NCBI RefSeq assembly: GCF_003123725.1
Contig: NZ_QETA01000007.1
Span: forward strand, 124,001 to 188,000
From: Corticimicrobacter populi
Lineage (GTDB): Bacteria; Pseudomonadota; Gammaproteobacteria; Burkholderiales; Burkholderiaceae_B
Direction: 5' to 3'
Length of the DNA: 64,000 nucleotides
In this document: in pieces, positions 19,871 through 30,908 of the stretch
Numbering within the stretch: position 1 is the stretch's first letter
Layout of the letters: each line of letters begins with the position of its first letter
Notes under the pieces: generated by a model
What the model was told of the DNA's origin: nothing
What the model saw: only the letters and a program-made list of their open reading frames with translations
Database searches by the model: none
Program-made: the position numbers and the translations under genes

Positions 19871-20896
19871 ATGAGCATCACCGTTACCGAAGCCCTGACC
19901 CGCTGCATCGAGCACCGCGAGATTTTTCACGACGAAATGCTGCATCTGATGCGCATGCTGATGCGCGGCGAGATGTCGCCGCAGACCGCCAGCGCATTGC
20001 TGATCGGCCTGCGCGTCAAGAAAGAAACCATCGGCGAGATCACGGCTGCTGCCCAGGTCATGCGCGAATTCGCAACGCCGGTCCGCGTGGCCGATCCCGA
20101 CAGCCTGCTCGACATGTGCGGCACCGGCGGCGACGGCAGCAACACTTTCAACATTTCCACCACCGCCATGTTCGTGGCCGCCGCCGCAGGCGTGCGCATC
20201 GCCAAGCATGGTGGCCGCAGCGCCTCATCCTCGTCGGGCAGTGCCGACGTGCTGGAAGCGCTGGGAGCCAACCTGGCCCTCAACCCCGAGCAGGTCGCAC
20301 AGTGCATCGCGGAAATCGGCATCGGCTTCATGTTTGCGCCCGCGCATCACGGAGCCATGAAAAATGTCGCCCCCATCCGCAAGGAGCTGGGCGTACGCAC
20401 GATTTTCAACATTCTCGGCCCGCTCACCAACCCGGCAAGTGCCGCCAACCAGTTGATGGGTGTCTTCCACCCTGATCTGGTCGGCATCCAGGTACGGGCC
20501 CTGCAGCGCCTGGGTTCCAAGCATGTACTGATCGTGCATGGCATGGACGGCATGGACGAGGCCTCCCTGGGGGCCAGTACCCTGGTCGGCGAACTCAAGG
20601 ACGGCCAGGTACGCGAATACCAGATCCATCCCGAGGACTTCGGCATGTCGATGGTATCGAACCGTTCGATCCGGGTCGGCAACCGCGAGGAATCCCGCGA
20701 CCTGGTCCTGCAGGCACTCAACAACCAGCCCGGTCCGGCGCGTGATATCGTGCTGTTCAATGCCGGGCTGGCGATCTACGCCGGCAATGGTGCCCCCTCC
20801 ATTGATGCCGGTCTGCAAAAGGCTGCCGAACTGCTGGAAAGCGGTGCGGCACGCGCCAAACTCGACGAATTCTGCAGTTTCACCAAAAAGTTCTGA
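19871..20896 (+). CDS. trpD: Anthranilate phosphoribosyltransferase
   Basis: 341 residues. The PRPP-binding signature [15 protein letters not shown] and the [21 protein letters not shown] segment are intact, as is the anthranilate-site block [14 protein letters not shown]. It transfers the phosphoribosyl group to anthranilate. It is not fused to trpG, unlike in enteric bacteria. Confidence 0.97.
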   Translation: MSITVTEALTRCIEHREIFHDEMLHLMRMLMRGEMSPQTASALLIGLRVKKETIGEITAAAQVMREFATPVRVADPDSLLDMCGTGGDGSNTFNISTTAMFVAAAAGVRIAKHGGRSASSSSGSADVLEALGANLALNPEQVAQCIAEIGIGFMFAPAHHGAMKNVAPIRKELGVRTIFNILGPLTNPASAANQLMGVFHPDLVGIQVRALQRLGSKHVLIVHGMDGMDEASLGASTLVGELKDGQVREYQIHPEDFGMSMVSNRSIRVGNREESRDLVLQALNNQPGPARDIVLFNAGLAIYAGNGAPSIDAGLQKAAELLESGAARAKLDEFCSFTKKF

Positions 20897-20902
20897 CCCC
20901 CC

Positions 20903-21697
20903 ATGAGCGACATCCTGCAAAAGATCCTGGCCGTCAAGGCCGAAGAAGTCACCCAGGCACGGCTGCTGCGCAGCGAGGCCGACCTGCTGCGCGAGGCACA
21001 GGCACGCCAGGACGTGCGCGGCTTCATCCAGGCCATCGAGAACAAGATCGCCGCCGGCAAGCCGGCCGTGATCGCCGAGATCAAGCGAGCCTCACCCTCC
21101 AAGGGCATTCTGCGCGAGAATTTCGCACCGTCCGAGATCGCTGCCACCTATGCTGCCCACGGTGCAGCCTGCCTGTCAGTGTTGACCGACGTACAGTTTT
21201 TCCAGGGCTCGCACGACTACCTGCGCCAGGCTCGCGCCGTCTGCCCGTTGCCGGTGCTGCGCAAAGACTTCATGATCGATCCCTATCAGATCATCATGGC
21301 GCGGGCGATGGGTGCCGACTGCGTGCTGCTGATCGCCGCCGCACTCGGCCTGTCGCAACTCCAGGAGTTGGAAGCCTGCGCCCTGTCACTGGGCATGGAT
21401 GTACTGATCGAGGTACACGATGTCGACGAACTCGACATCGCACTGCAGTTGCAGACCCCCCTTCTGGGGATCAACAACCGCAACCTGCGCACCTTCGAGA
21501 CATCGCTGCAAACCACGCTGGAGCTGCTGCCCCGCATCCCGGCCGGCAAGCGCGTGGTCACGGAAAGCGGCATCCTCGCACCCGAAGATGTGCAATTGAT
21601 GCGCAGCCATGAAGTGCATGCCTTCCTGATCGGTGAGGCCTTCATGCGGGCAACCGATCCGGGTGTTGCGCTGGCCGAACTGATGGGACAGGCCTGA
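20903..21697 (+). CDS. trpC: Indole-3-glycerol phosphate synthase
   Basis: 264 residues; TIM-barrel with the catalytic Lys/Glu blocks [35 protein letters not shown] and VTESGI. It starts 6 bp after trpD. It is monofunctional: TrpF is not fused and does not follow here, so the rest of the pathway (trpF, trpBA) must lie elsewhere. Confidence 0.97.
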   Translation: MSDILQKILAVKAEEVTQARLLRSEADLLREAQARQDVRGFIQAIENKIAAGKPAVIAEIKRASPSKGILRENFAPSEIAATYAAHGAACLSVLTDVQFFQGSHDYLRQARAVCPLPVLRKDFMIDPYQIIMARAMGADCVLLIAAALGLSQLQELEACALSLGMDVLIEVHDVDELDIALQLQTPLLGINNRNLRTFETSLQTTLELLPRIPAGKRVVTESGILAPEDVQLMRSHEVHAFLIGEAFMRATDPGVALAELMGQA

Positions 21698-21736
21698 CGG
21701 ACTGCCGCTTCATCTTTCACACCCGTGTCACAGACA

Positions 21737-21774
21737 GTTGCCTTGCTGCATTTCCGAGAAATGGGCAAGGCAAC
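21737..21774. terminator. Long hairpin between trpC and the convergent gene
   Basis: GTTGCCTTGC (21737-21746) pairs exactly with GCAAGGCAAC (21765-21774). An inner helix CATTTC/GAAATG (21749-21754 with 21758-21763) closes on a CGA loop. No clear U-tract follows on either strand. Its place between two convergent genes suggests a shared transcript end or 3' stabiliser. Confidence 0.5.
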
Positions 21775-21794
21775 AATAGATCCATCAATCTCGA

Positions 21795-22172
21795 CTACCT
21801 TGAACGACAAAGACCGGTGCGGGTGATTTCTTTGTCGCCATCGTCATAATTGATACCCACCCGCTCTCCCGACAGGGATGCGATTTTTCCGGGGTACCAG
21901 GTGCCCTGATTCTGGTAATTGCATTCGACTCGCGTCCCCACCATCCAGTTGTAATGCCGCACTCTGCTGGCAGGCAGGATTTCGGTATCTCCATCATCGT
22001 ACAGAACAATTACCTGCCCTCCGGAGGTGCTTTGAACAATACCCGGATACCATCGCCCGGCCCCCTGGAAATTACCCAGCACCCAGTCACCCGCTGTTTG
22101 GGCACCAGCAGCACCAGAACCGAACACCGCAGCAAAAGCCACCAAAAATATGAATATGGGATTCCGCATCAT
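21795..22172 (-). CDS. Secreted tandem-repeat protein, Tudor/Agenet-like
   Basis: 125 residues: a signal peptide ending near AAGAQ (about residue 25), then two copies of a ~50-residue unit. Each unit has WYPG (41-44 and 92-95) followed by YDDGD (58-62 and 109-113). The W-Y-P-G-x-I...Y-D-D-G-D pattern resembles Tudor/Agenet or SH3-like beta-barrel repeats. Two Cys (84 and 122) could form a disulfide in the periplasm. It sits alone on the minus strand between trpC and the RidA gene. Function unknown. Confidence 0.7.
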   Translation of the reverse strand: MMRNPIFIFLVAFAAVFGSGAAGAQTAGDWVLGNFQGAGRWYPGIVQSTSGGQVIVLYDDGDTEILPASRVRHYNWMVGTRVECNYQNQGTWYPGKIASLSGERVGINYDDGDKEITRTGLCRSR

Positions 22173-22342
22173 TCAGCAACCTCCATTAAAAAAGCACAAG
22201 GCTGCCATTCTAAGGACGCCGGAATTTCCAGAAAATCCCTGAAACTGGGTATTCAGAACACGCGATCAACAAAACCAGCAGAGCAGGCACAGAATAAAAA
22301 TTCCTCCGGCACTGCCCTGTCTGATCCAACGTTTACACGTTC

Positions 22343-22702
22343 TCAGATTGCCGCGCTGACGATGATTTCCACCAGCAGTTCCGGACGGGCCAGCCTGGCC
22401 TCGCAGGTCGCGCGCGTCGGCAAGGCACTGCGGTCGGCCCACTCGCCCCAGGCGGCATTCATGCCGGCGAAATCGCGCTCGATGTCCTTGAGCCAGATCT
22501 GCACGGTCAGCAGGCGCGACTTGTCGGTCCCGGCCTGGGCCAGATAGCCGTCGATCTTGGCCAGCACGTCTCGCGTCTGGCCCTGGATATCGGCCTTGCT
22601 GTCCGAGGCGGTCACGCCGGCGATGTGTGCCACGCCACCATGGATCACGATACGGCTGAGGCGCTCGTTGCTGTCGATGCGCTGGATGGCTTGTTGTGTC
22701 AT
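22343..22702 (-). CDS. RidA/YjgF-family imine deaminase
   Basis: 119 residues from the ATG at 22702. It has the RidA-family fold pattern: VAHIAGVTASDSKADIQGQTRDVLAKID, LLTVQIWLKDI, and the C-terminal EARLARPELLVEIIVSA with the conserved Arg. RidA proteins hydrolyse reactive imines and enamines made by PLP or flavin enzymes. Last gene of the catabolic directon. Placement after flavin amine oxidases fits hydrolysis of their imine product. Confidence 0.88.
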   Translation of the reverse strand: MTQQAIQRIDSNERLSRIVIHGGVAHIAGVTASDSKADIQGQTRDVLAKIDGYLAQAGTDKSRLLTVQIWLKDIERDFAGMNAAWGEWADRSALPTRATCEARLARPELLVEIIVSAAI

Positions 22703-22844
22703 GTTGTAGTACTCCCCTTGAGAATGCCGTGCCGGCACAGGATCGTCCGGCACGGGTGATGAAAATGTTGCTGCATGCCCCTGCATGCCCTACTGCTCTT
22801 TCACTGCATACTGTCTGGCTTGCAGCGACTTGGCCATCAAGAAA

Positions 22845-24032
22845 CTAAAAAAACCGTTCTACCGCAAACGGCGCAATCGGCAGACGACTTTCGCCATCGC
22901 AGACCAGCTCCGACACGATCCGCCCGACCACCGGCCCCATTTCGAAACCATGTGCCGAAAACCCGAAGGCATGCACGACATCGTGGCCCTGGCGGCTGAA
23001 GCCGATGACCGGAATCAGATCCGGCATGAAGGCCTCTACGCCCCCCCAGGCGCGAGCAATCGCAATATCGGCCAGATGCGGGAACAGTTCCGTCACAGTC
23101 CGTGCGCTGGCCCCCATGGTCGAGACATCCACATCGGCCACGCGGGCCTGTGGATCGGCCGTACAGCGCAAACCACCGCCGATCACCACCGTGCCATTGT
23201 CGAACTGCTTGAACGACAGGGGTCGACCCACCGCCCCCAGCACCGGGTTGACGAAGGGTGCCACGCGCCGCGTCACCATCAGCATCAGGCCACCGGCCTG
23301 CACCGGCACCGGATCACCAACCTGGGCGGCAATCTCGCCGGCCCAGGCCCCTGCGGTATTGACCAGCGTACGCGCCCGGAACACTTCGCCCCGCACCTCG
23401 GCATGCCACAGGCCATCACGCCGGTAGATTCGCTGGACCGGCATGCCCTCGCGGATATCCGCGCCGGCTCGCTGCGCCGCCAGCCGGAAAGCCGTGACCG
23501 TACGAAACGGCAGCGCATAGCCATCACGCTCGACCCAAATACCGCCCTGCACATGCGGCGAAATGGCCGGCACCAGTTCGCGAACCTCCTCACGTCCGAT
23601 CAGGCGCTCATGCCAGAAACCAGCGGCATTGAGCATCTGCACCCGCTCGGCCGCCTTGGCCTGGTCGGCATCCGACTCGATGACCTGCAACTGTCCACTC
23701 GCCACGAAACCGCAGCGATCCTCCACGTACTCCTGGATGTGATGCCAGATTTCATCGCGCGCGGCCAGTGCCAGCGGGATTTCGGCCAGATGGCGCCCCA
23801 GTGTGCGCACGCCTCCGGCGTTGACGCCGGAAGCATGGCGACCGCAGTAATCGGCCTCCAGCAACAGCGTACGCACGCCCCTGCGCGCCAGATGCAAGGC
23901 ACTGGACATGCCCTGCAGCCCGCCGCCGACGATCAGCACATCGACATCGCGTGCCCGTTCCGAGGTCAGCACCGCTGGCGCACCGGCCCGCATCGCGACG
24001 GCCGGATGTGCACTGCCTGCCGCAGCCGTCAC
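22845..24032 (-). CDS. FAD-dependent oxidoreductase, HcnC/OoxB-like subunit
   Basis: 395 residues of the DAO (glycine/D-amino-acid oxidase) family. The N-terminal Rossmann motif is VLIVGGGLQGMSSALHLARRG, with a C-terminal FAD contact block GFSAHGFEMGPVVGRI. Start and stop almost touch the upstream gene at 24034. Together with the 24034 and 25442 genes it forms the three-gene set (small [2Fe-2S] protein, BFD-type flavoprotein, DAO flavoprotein) found in hydrogen cyanide synthase, opine oxidases and D-hydroxyproline dehydrogenases. It would hold the substrate-oxidising FAD. Substrate not determinable. Confidence 0.82.
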   Translation of the reverse strand: MTAAAGSAHPAVAMRAGAPAVLTSERARDVDVLIVGGGLQGMSSALHLARRGVRTLLLEADYCGRHASGVNAGGVRTLGRHLAEIPLALAARDEIWHHIQEYVEDRCGFVASGQLQVIESDADQAKAAERVQMLNAAGFWHERLIGREEVRELVPAISPHVQGGIWVERDGYALPFRTVTAFRLAAQRAGADIREGMPVQRIYRRDGLWHAEVRGEVFRARTLVNTAGAWAGEIAAQVGDPVPVQAGGLMLMVTRRVAPFVNPVLGAVGRPLSFKQFDNGTVVIGGGLRCTADPQARVADVDVSTMGASARTVTELFPHLADIAIARAWGGVEAFMPDLIPVIGFSRQGHDVVHAFGFSAHGFEMGPVVGRIVSELVCDGESRLPIAPFAVERFF

Positions 24033-24033
24033 C

Positions 24034-25455
24034 TCAGCCTCCTTGCGCCAGCTCGGCCAGCGTCAGCGGCTTGATCGGTGCCCGGATGCGGTAGTAGCCC
24101 ACCTCGGCCGGCGACACGTCCCGCGCCTCGGCAATGACCTCGGTCACCGTCAGGCCGCACTGTCGGCCCTGGCATGGCCCCATGCCGCAACGATTGAAAG
24201 ACTTGGCCTGGTTGGGCCCCGTGCAGCCCAGCGCCACATGCTCGCGCAGCGTACCGGCCGTGACTTCCTCGCAACGGCAGACGATCACGTCGTCGGCCGG
24301 AATGCGGTTCTCGTCCTTGGGCCGGTACAGGCTGTCGAGGAAGGGACGGATATGCAGGAAGCCCTGCAACTCACGCCGCAGCGGTACGGCCTGGGCATCA
24401 CGCGCCGCCGCATCAAGGCGACCGGCCGCACAGGCAGCACCCAGCCCTGCCAGTCGTCCCTGCAGGGCGGCAGCCCGTGCGCCCCCAATGGCAGCGCCAT
24501 CGCCAGCGATATAGATACCCGCCACATCCAGTTCGCCCCAGCCATCGCGCAGAGGCCGCCAGCATAATTGCGCCTCGTCCCATTCATGACCAGCCCGCAG
24601 CGACCAGGTGATCTGTGTATTCGGCACGACCCCCTGGTGCAGCAGCACCAGCCCGGTCGCCAGCGATTGCGCCTGGCCATTGGCCTCGAACGTCACGCGT
24701 TCGGCCTGCCCCTCACCATGCACCACCAGTTTCGTCACCCCCTTGTAGTGCGGCACCTGATGTGCCCGGAGCGTGCGCAACAGGCCCAGCCCCTTGCGCA
24801 CATCGCGCCAGCCTGCCAAGGCGCTGGCCACATGGCGCAGGGCACGACGCTGGTCAGCCGGTGTGGTCGTATCCAGGATGGCCTTGATCGGCACGCCGGC
24901 ACGCAGATATTGCCAGGCCAGCAGGTACAGCAAAGGCCCGCAACCCGCCAGCACGACCGGCTGGGCCGGTGCCACGCCGGCCCCCTTGAGCAGGATCTGG
25001 GCAGCCCCGGCCGTCATCACGCCCGGCAAGGTCCAGCCCGGGATCGGGAAAGGCCGCTCCATGGCACCGGTCGCCAGCACGATACGGCGTCCCAGCAATG
25101 CCTCGGTACGTCCGCCGCGCAGGACATGCACCATGCGCTCGCGCGTCACCTGCCAGACCGAGCTGCCAGGGCGATGTTCGGCCCCGGACACCGCAAAGGC
25201 CTCGGCCAGCGAGGCACCATGTTCATAGTCCGGCCCCAGGATCTCCCGGCGCTGGGCATCGGTACGCGTAATGCTGCGATAGATCTGCCCCCCGACCGTT
25301 TCCTGCTCGTCCAGCAACACCACCGACAATCCATGGCGGCGGGCTTCAGTGGCCGCTGCCATACCGGCCGGCCCGGCACCGATGACAATCAGGTCGTACT
25401 CCCCTTCCACATGCTGTGCCTGCACAGACATGCCTGCATGACTATCGGCCATCAT
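24034..25455 (-). CDS. FAD/[2Fe-2S] oxidoreductase, HcnB/OoxA-like subunit
   Basis: 473 residues. A pyridine-nucleotide-disulfide-reductase-like fold has an N-terminal GAGPAGMAAA (26-35) and a second dinucleotide site VLAGCGPLLYLLAWQYLRAG. At the C-terminus is a BFD-like [2Fe-2S] domain with C393-x-C395 and the cluster C423-G-M-G-P-C428-Q-G-R-Q-C433. Length and layout match HcnB, OoxA and the alpha subunit of D-hydroxyproline dehydrogenase. It probably passes electrons from the partner DAO subunit to the respiratory chain. Overlaps the end of the 25442 gene. Confidence 0.82.
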   Translation of the reverse strand: MMADSHAGMSVQAQHVEGEYDLIVIGAGPAGMAAATEARRHGLSVVLLDEQETVGGQIYRSITRTDAQRREILGPDYEHGASLAEAFAVSGAEHRPGSSVWQVTRERMVHVLRGGRTEALLGRRIVLATGAMERPFPIPGWTLPGVMTAGAAQILLKGAGVAPAQPVVLAGCGPLLYLLAWQYLRAGVPIKAILDTTTPADQRRALRHVASALAGWRDVRKGLGLLRTLRAHQVPHYKGVTKLVVHGEGQAERVTFEANGQAQSLATGLVLLHQGVVPNTQITWSLRAGHEWDEAQLCWRPLRDGWGELDVAGIYIAGDGAAIGGARAAALQGRLAGLGAACAAGRLDAAARDAQAVPLRRELQGFLHIRPFLDSLYRPKDENRIPADDVIVCRCEEVTAGTLREHVALGCTGPNQAKSFNRCGMGPCQGRQCGLTVTEVIAEARDVSPAEVGYYRIRAPIKPLTLAELAQGG

Positions 25456-25795
25456 CCTCTCCCGTCAAGGCCAGTTCCAGCGCACGTGCGCCCTCCATGG
25501 AACGTACTTTCATGCCAGCCCGAACCGTCGTCAGACAGCTCTGCTGGCTCGGTTTGCCATCGATCTCGACCAGGCATTCGAAACAGACGCCCATCATGCA
25601 ATAGGGTGCACGCGGTGCCTGGCTGACCACCGACGTGCGAAAGCGATCCACGCCCGCGGCCAGCAGTGCCGCCGCCAGCGTCACGCCAGCCGGCACCTGC
25701 AGGTTCTGTCCATCGAACTCGATGGCCACGAGGGCCGGCGGGGCAGTATCGGGACGCGCCGGCAAGGTACGAAACAGATTTTCAGTGAGCATCAT
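25442..25795 (-). CDS. Small [2Fe-2S] subunit, HcnA-like
   Basis: 117 residues from the ATG at 25795 (a second ATG follows directly at 25792). It is a plant-ferredoxin-like Fer2_4 domain with C66-x4-C71-x2-C74 and C87. The start overlaps the upstream oxidase gene by 14 bp, and its 3' end overlaps the 24034-25455 gene. It is the gamma/electron-transfer subunit of a three-part dehydrogenase; the order small-large-DAO equals hcnA-hcnB-hcnC. Confidence 0.82.
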   Translation of the reverse strand: MMLTENLFRTLPARPDTAPPALVAIEFDGQNLQVPAGVTLAAALLAAGVDRFRTSVVSQAPRAPYCMMGVCFECLVEIDGKPSQQSCLTTVRAGMKVRSMEGARALELALTGEDDGR

Positions 25796-26921
25796 CGGCT
25801 CCCATGGTCTTGATTTCTGAAGAAGGTGGAAAACGATCTGCGCGAAAACCGTCAATCGCGGCCGGACGCTCGCCACCCGCCAGCCAGGGCGACAGCGTGA
25901 TCGCATGTTGCGCGGCCAGGGTCACGCCGCTGTGGCCGGTCACGACATAGGCACCCGGCATGGCCTCGGACTCCTGATAGATCGGGAATTTGTCGGGGCT
26001 GAGCACGCGCAATGCGGCCCAGGTACGCACCAGCCGCAACTGACCCAGCGCGGGAATGCAGCGTACGGCACGCGCCGCCACGGCGGCCAATACCGGCACC
26101 GTCACGTTGTCGTCATAGCCAACGTCTTCCTGCGAATCGCCAATCTGGATCGTGCCCTCGTCGGTCTGCCGGATATAGTTGGTCGGGTAGTCCAGCACCG
26201 GCCGGGTACGCTCCGTGATCAGCACTTGCCCGCGATTCGGCCCCACTTGCACATCCATGCCGACCATGGCCCCCAGCTTGCGATTGGCCAATCCTGCTGC
26301 CAGCACCACGCGATCGGACTGCCAGTCGCCGGCCGCCGTCCTGATCCTGAAGCAGCCCCCTTCGCGCCGGATATCGGTCACTGCCGCGCCACGCACGATG
26401 CTGACACCACGCACCTGACAGGAGGCATTCAATGCACGCAGCAGCTTGAGTGGATTGGCATGGCCATCCATCGGCGTATAGGTTGCGCCCGCCACGTCGG
26501 GCCCCAGGCCGGGGATGAACTCGCGGGCCTGCTGCAAATCCAGCACCTGGAAGGTGTAGTCGTCGCCCACGCCCTGCTGGATGGTCGCCAGCCGGGCCTG
26601 CCGGTCCACCAGCTCCTTTTCCGACAGGCAGATATGCAGGCCACCGCGCTGCTGCAACTGAACATCGACACCCGCATCCTGCATGAGCATTTCTGCCAGA
26701 CCCGGCCACAGGTGTGCCGATTGCAGGCTCCAGCGGGCATAGTCATGCTTGCCTTCGCCCTTGCTCTGCACCCAGACCAGGCCGAAGTTGCCGCGCGATG
26801 CGCGAAACACCTGATCCCCCTCATCCAGCAACGCCACCTTCAACCCCTGTCGGGCCAGTCCGTAGGCCACCGCGCTGCCGACCAGCCCGCCTCCCACGAC
26901 CACGACGTCTCTCGTTTCCAT
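25782..26921 (-). CDS. FAD-dependent D-amino-acid-oxidase-like protein
   Basis: 379 residues of the DAO family with N-terminal VVVVGGGLVGSAVAYGLARQG and a C-terminal VVTGHSGVTLAAQHA block. It is the second DAO homologue in this operon and is distinct from the 22845 gene, so the operon encodes two FAD oxidase-type subunits. It follows the transporter genes and overlaps the small ferredoxin gene. It could act on a related substrate or epimer, or be an alternative catalytic subunit. Confidence 0.8.
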   Translation of the reverse strand: METRDVVVVGGGLVGSAVAYGLARQGLKVALLDEGDQVFRASRGNFGLVWVQSKGEGKHDYARWSLQSAHLWPGLAEMLMQDAGVDVQLQQRGGLHICLSEKELVDRQARLATIQQGVGDDYTFQVLDLQQAREFIPGLGPDVAGATYTPMDGHANPLKLLRALNASCQVRGVSIVRGAAVTDIRREGGCFRIRTAAGDWQSDRVVLAAGLANRKLGAMVGMDVQVGPNRGQVLITERTRPVLDYPTNYIRQTDEGTIQIGDSQEDVGYDDNVTVPVLAAVAARAVRCIPALGQLRLVRTWAALRVLSPDKFPIYQESEAMPGAYVVTGHSGVTLAAQHAITLSPWLAGGERPAAIDGFRADRFPPSSEIKTMGADDAH

Positions 26922-26943
26922 CGTATTACTCCTTTTCCTGCAC

Positions 26944-27738
26944 CTATTTGTTCCCGATCAGCACGCGATCCAGCCCGACCACCCGGTCCAGCAGCACCAT
27001 CAGTATCAGCGTGCCGACAATCAGCACCGTGGACACCGAAGCCACCAGCGGATCGATGGTGTTGGCAATATGGTTGTACATGGCCACCGGCAGCGTCATC
27101 GTGCCCGGCGTGGCCACGAAAATCGTCATCGTCAGCTCGTCGAAACTCTGGATGAACGACAGCAGCCAGCCCCCGACAATGCCCGGCAGAATCATCGGCA
27201 GGACAATGCGGCGCGCCGCTGTCCAGCGCGACGCGCCCAGCGACAGCGCAGCCCGCTCGGCATCGCGGTCCATCCCGGTGGCGGCGGAAAGCACCAGCCG
27301 CAGCGCATAGGGCATCACCACGATCACGTGTGTCATCGCCAGCCAGAAGAACGAGCCGCTCATGCCGGCCAGATTGAAAAACCGCAGGAATGCTACACCC
27401 AGTACAACCTGCGGAATCATCAATGGCGACAGGAAGAATCCCATCAACGTGCCCCGCCCCGGAAAGCGGTAGCGCTCCATCGCCAGTGCCGCCGGCACCG
27501 CCAGCACGATCGCCACGCTGGCCGAGACCAGGCCAAGCCAGAACGAGAACCAGAAAGCCTGGATCAGCTCATTGGCATCCAGGATGGCCCTGAACCAGCG
27601 CAGCGACAGCCCGTCCGAAGGCATCGAAATATACCCCTTGTCGGTGAACGACACAGCGATCACCACCAACAGCGGTGCCACGATGAAAAGAATGAACAGC
27701 GCATGGTAGGCTATCGACAGCCAGCCGTTTTTTCGCAT
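26944..27738 (-). CDS. ABC transporter permease, PotC-like
   Basis: 264 residues, six hydrophobic segments. The binding-protein-dependent permease loop is AALSLGASRWTAARRIVLPMILPGIVGG (EAA motif region). The N-terminus MRKNGWLSIAYHALFILF and overall layout are those of PotC-type permeases of spermidine/putrescine-like importers. It pairs with the permease at 27776-28654. Confidence 0.87.
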   Translation of the reverse strand: MRKNGWLSIAYHALFILFIVAPLLVVIAVSFTDKGYISMPSDGLSLRWFRAILDANELIQAFWFSFWLGLVSASVAIVLAVPAALAMERYRFPGRGTLMGFFLSPLMIPQVVLGVAFLRFFNLAGMSGSFFWLAMTHVIVVMPYALRLVLSAATGMDRDAERAALSLGASRWTAARRIVLPMILPGIVGGWLLSFIQSFDELTMTIFVATPGTMTLPVAMYNHIANTIDPLVASVSTVLIVGTLILMVLLDRVVGLDRVLIGNK

Positions 27739-27775
27739 GATGCGCTCCTTATATCCTTATGCGAGTGAACAGATC

Positions 27776-28646
27776 CTAGGAATCGAATACCTGGCGAAAA
27801 CGACGTTCGACCAGGCGATTGCAGCCCAGGATGATGATGATGTTGGCCACCAGCAGGATCAGCGCGATAGCGGCACCCAGCGGCCAGTTAAGCGTGCTCA
27901 GGAACTCGTCGTAGGCTGCCGTCGCCACCACTTTCAGGCGACGTCCGCCCAGCAGTGCGGGCGTGGCAAAAGCCGAGGCCGACAGCGCAAACACGATGAT
28001 GCTGCCCGAGAGAATGCCCGGCAGAACCTGCGGCAACACCACGCGGCGCATCACCGTGAAATTCGATGCCCCCAGCGACAGGCCAGCCTGCTCGACCTGC
28101 GGATCCAGCTTCTGCAGCGAGGCCCAGACCGAGATCACCATGAACGGCACCATCACGTGCGTCATGGCGATGATGACGCCAGTCAGGGTAAAGACCAGCC
28201 GGACGGGCTCATCAACAATCCCCAGCCACAGCATGGCTTCGTTGAGCAGGCCGTTGTTGCCCATCAGGATAGCCCAGCCCAGTGTGCGCACCACCACCGA
28301 GATCAGCAACGGAGCCAGGATCACGACCAGGAACAGGCCACGCCAGGGACTGCGCATGCGCGACAGGATGATGGTTTCGGGCACGCCCAGCAGCACGCAC
28401 AGCAGTGTTACCGCACCCGCCATGCCTGCCGTGCGCAGGAAGATCTCGTGGTAATAGTCGTCGGACAGAATTTCCAGGTAGTTCTTGAGCGAATACGACT
28501 CGTCGATCGTACCGATGCCATCGAACACATGAAACGACAGGATGCCGGTCAACAGCAGCGGTGCCAGCAGCATCGCCAGGAACAGCACCAGCGCCGGGCC
28601 GGACAACAGCCAGGGGGCCATGCGGCGCGAGCGGTCAGCGGCGGCG

Positions 28647-28654
<8 letters not shown>
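27776..28654 (-). CDS. ABC transporter permease, PotB-like
   Basis: 292 residues with six predicted membrane segments and the EAA-type loop AGLSLGASNFTVMRRVVLPQVLPGILSG. It resembles PotB-type permeases. The start codon lies 8 bp inside the end of the ATPase gene, so it is coupled to it. Confidence 0.87.
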
Positions 28655-29714
<1,060 letters not shown>

Positions 29715-29777
29715 GATGCAACCCCAATAGGTGCGGGCGTCCCGCTGCTGCACGACGCCCGCCAGGCAAAGCGGAAC

Positions 29778-30806
29778 TCAGCGTTCGACGGTCCGGTTCC
29801 AGCGGTTGGTCCACTCACCGCGCTTGGCATTGATGACCGAGTAATCCAGCGATTGCAGCTTGGCAATCTGCTCGGGACCATAAGGCACCGTTGCAGCCAC
29901 CTCCGGACTCAGTTCGGTCTTGCTGTTGACCGGGCCCCAGGCCACGCCTTCGGCCAGAATCGCCTGCACTTCCGGACTCAGCAAGTGCTGGACGAAAGCC
30001 TGGGCTTCCGGCTTGGGATTGGGCTTGGCAATCGGGCACACTGCCGTGAACAAGGCAATGGCACCTTCCTTGGGATAGACGAATTCAACCGGGAAACCAG
30101 TGTCCTTGAGCGCCTGTACCCGGCCACTGCCCCACACGCCCAGTACACCGTCGCCGTTCTGGAACAGCTCGGTCATCTTGCCGGGCGACGGCTCCCAGGC
30201 CAGTACGTTGGGGCCGACCTCATTGATCATCGCCTCGAAACCCGGCTCGATCTGTTCGAGATTGCCACCGCGCAGTTCTGCGAACTTGATCAGGGTGTGC
30301 AGGCCGTAGCCGTTGGAAATCGGCGGCACCACAACCTTCTGCTTGAACTTGGGATCGGTCAGGTCTTCCCAGGAGTCCGGTGCCGGCCAGCCGGCCTTGG
30401 CAAAGGCTTCCGTGTTGTAGAACAGGCCGGTCGCGATCACACCCAGCGCCGAAGCACTGTCGCCCATCTGGGCCAGCGGGTAGCGATCCTGGTAGACCGG
30501 AGCATCCTCCAGCTTGGCACACAGGCCAAACTGCTGGGCCTGCATCATCGGACCATCGTCGATGACCACCACGTCGAACTCGGGACGGTTGCGCTGGGCC
30601 TGCATCTTGGCCAGCGTATCGGTCGAGTTGCCCGCCACGTAGATCACATTGACATCACCGTGCTTCTGCTGGAACAGCGGGATGACTTTTTCCTTCATGA
30701 CCTTCTCGGTCGTACCGCCCGATGCACCGAGATACAGGTCGGTCGCCTGTGCCGGTGCCCAGGCACACGCCACGAGAATGGATGCCGCAGTCAGATAACG
30801 TTTCAT
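29778..30806 (-). CDS. Periplasmic solute-binding protein, polyamine/opine type
   Basis: 342 residues from the ATG at 30806 (MKRYLTAASILVACAWAPAQA signal peptide). Mature protein begins TDLYLGASGGTTEKVM, the PotD/spermidine-binding-like group of cluster D binding proteins. It is the first gene of the minus-strand catabolic operon and is divergent from the LysR gene. The ligand is unknown. The operon's amine oxidases suggest an amino-acid-derived or opine-like compound. Confidence 0.85.
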   Translation of the reverse strand: MKRYLTAASILVACAWAPAQATDLYLGASGGTTEKVMKEKVIPLFQQKHGDVNVIYVAGNSTDTLAKMQAQRNRPEFDVVVIDDGPMMQAQQFGLCAKLEDAPVYQDRYPLAQMGDSASALGVIATGLFYNTEAFAKAGWPAPDSWEDLTDPKFKQKVVVPPISNGYGLHTLIKFAELRGGNLEQIEPGFEAMINEVGPNVLAWEPSPGKMTELFQNGDGVLGVWGSGRVQALKDTGFPVEFVYPKEGAIALFTAVCPIAKPNPKPEAQAFVQHLLSPEVQAILAEGVAWGPVNSKTELSPEVAATVPYGPEQIAKLQSLDYSVINAKRGEWTNRWNRTVER

Positions 30807-30850
30807 TGCAAATCCCCTTGAAAGCAATGCTCATTAGTGAAAACCCTATG

Positions 30851-30866
30851 TCATATTGAAATATGA
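30851..30866. promoter_or_regulatory. Inverted repeat near the transporter-operon promoter
   Basis: TCATATT-GA-AATATGA: 7 bp exact arms with a 2 bp spacer, 45 bp before the binding-protein ATG. It could be a LysR activation half-site or overlap the -10 region. Confidence 0.4.
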
Positions 30867-30908
30867 TCACCCCGGGCCAGGAACCTTTGTGTTTATAGGT
30901 TAGGCAAT

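Noticed and set aside
22727-22755. CCGTGCCGG/CCGGCACGG hairpin between the DAO gene and ridA as a terminator
   Set aside because: No U-tract on the minus strand; may be only a leader or processing hairpin.
22343-26921. Direct naming of the cluster as hcnABC (cyanide synthase)
   Set aside because: Subunit order fits, but the same set occurs in opine and hydroxyproline oxidases. The attached importer, extra DAO and RidA point to catabolism.
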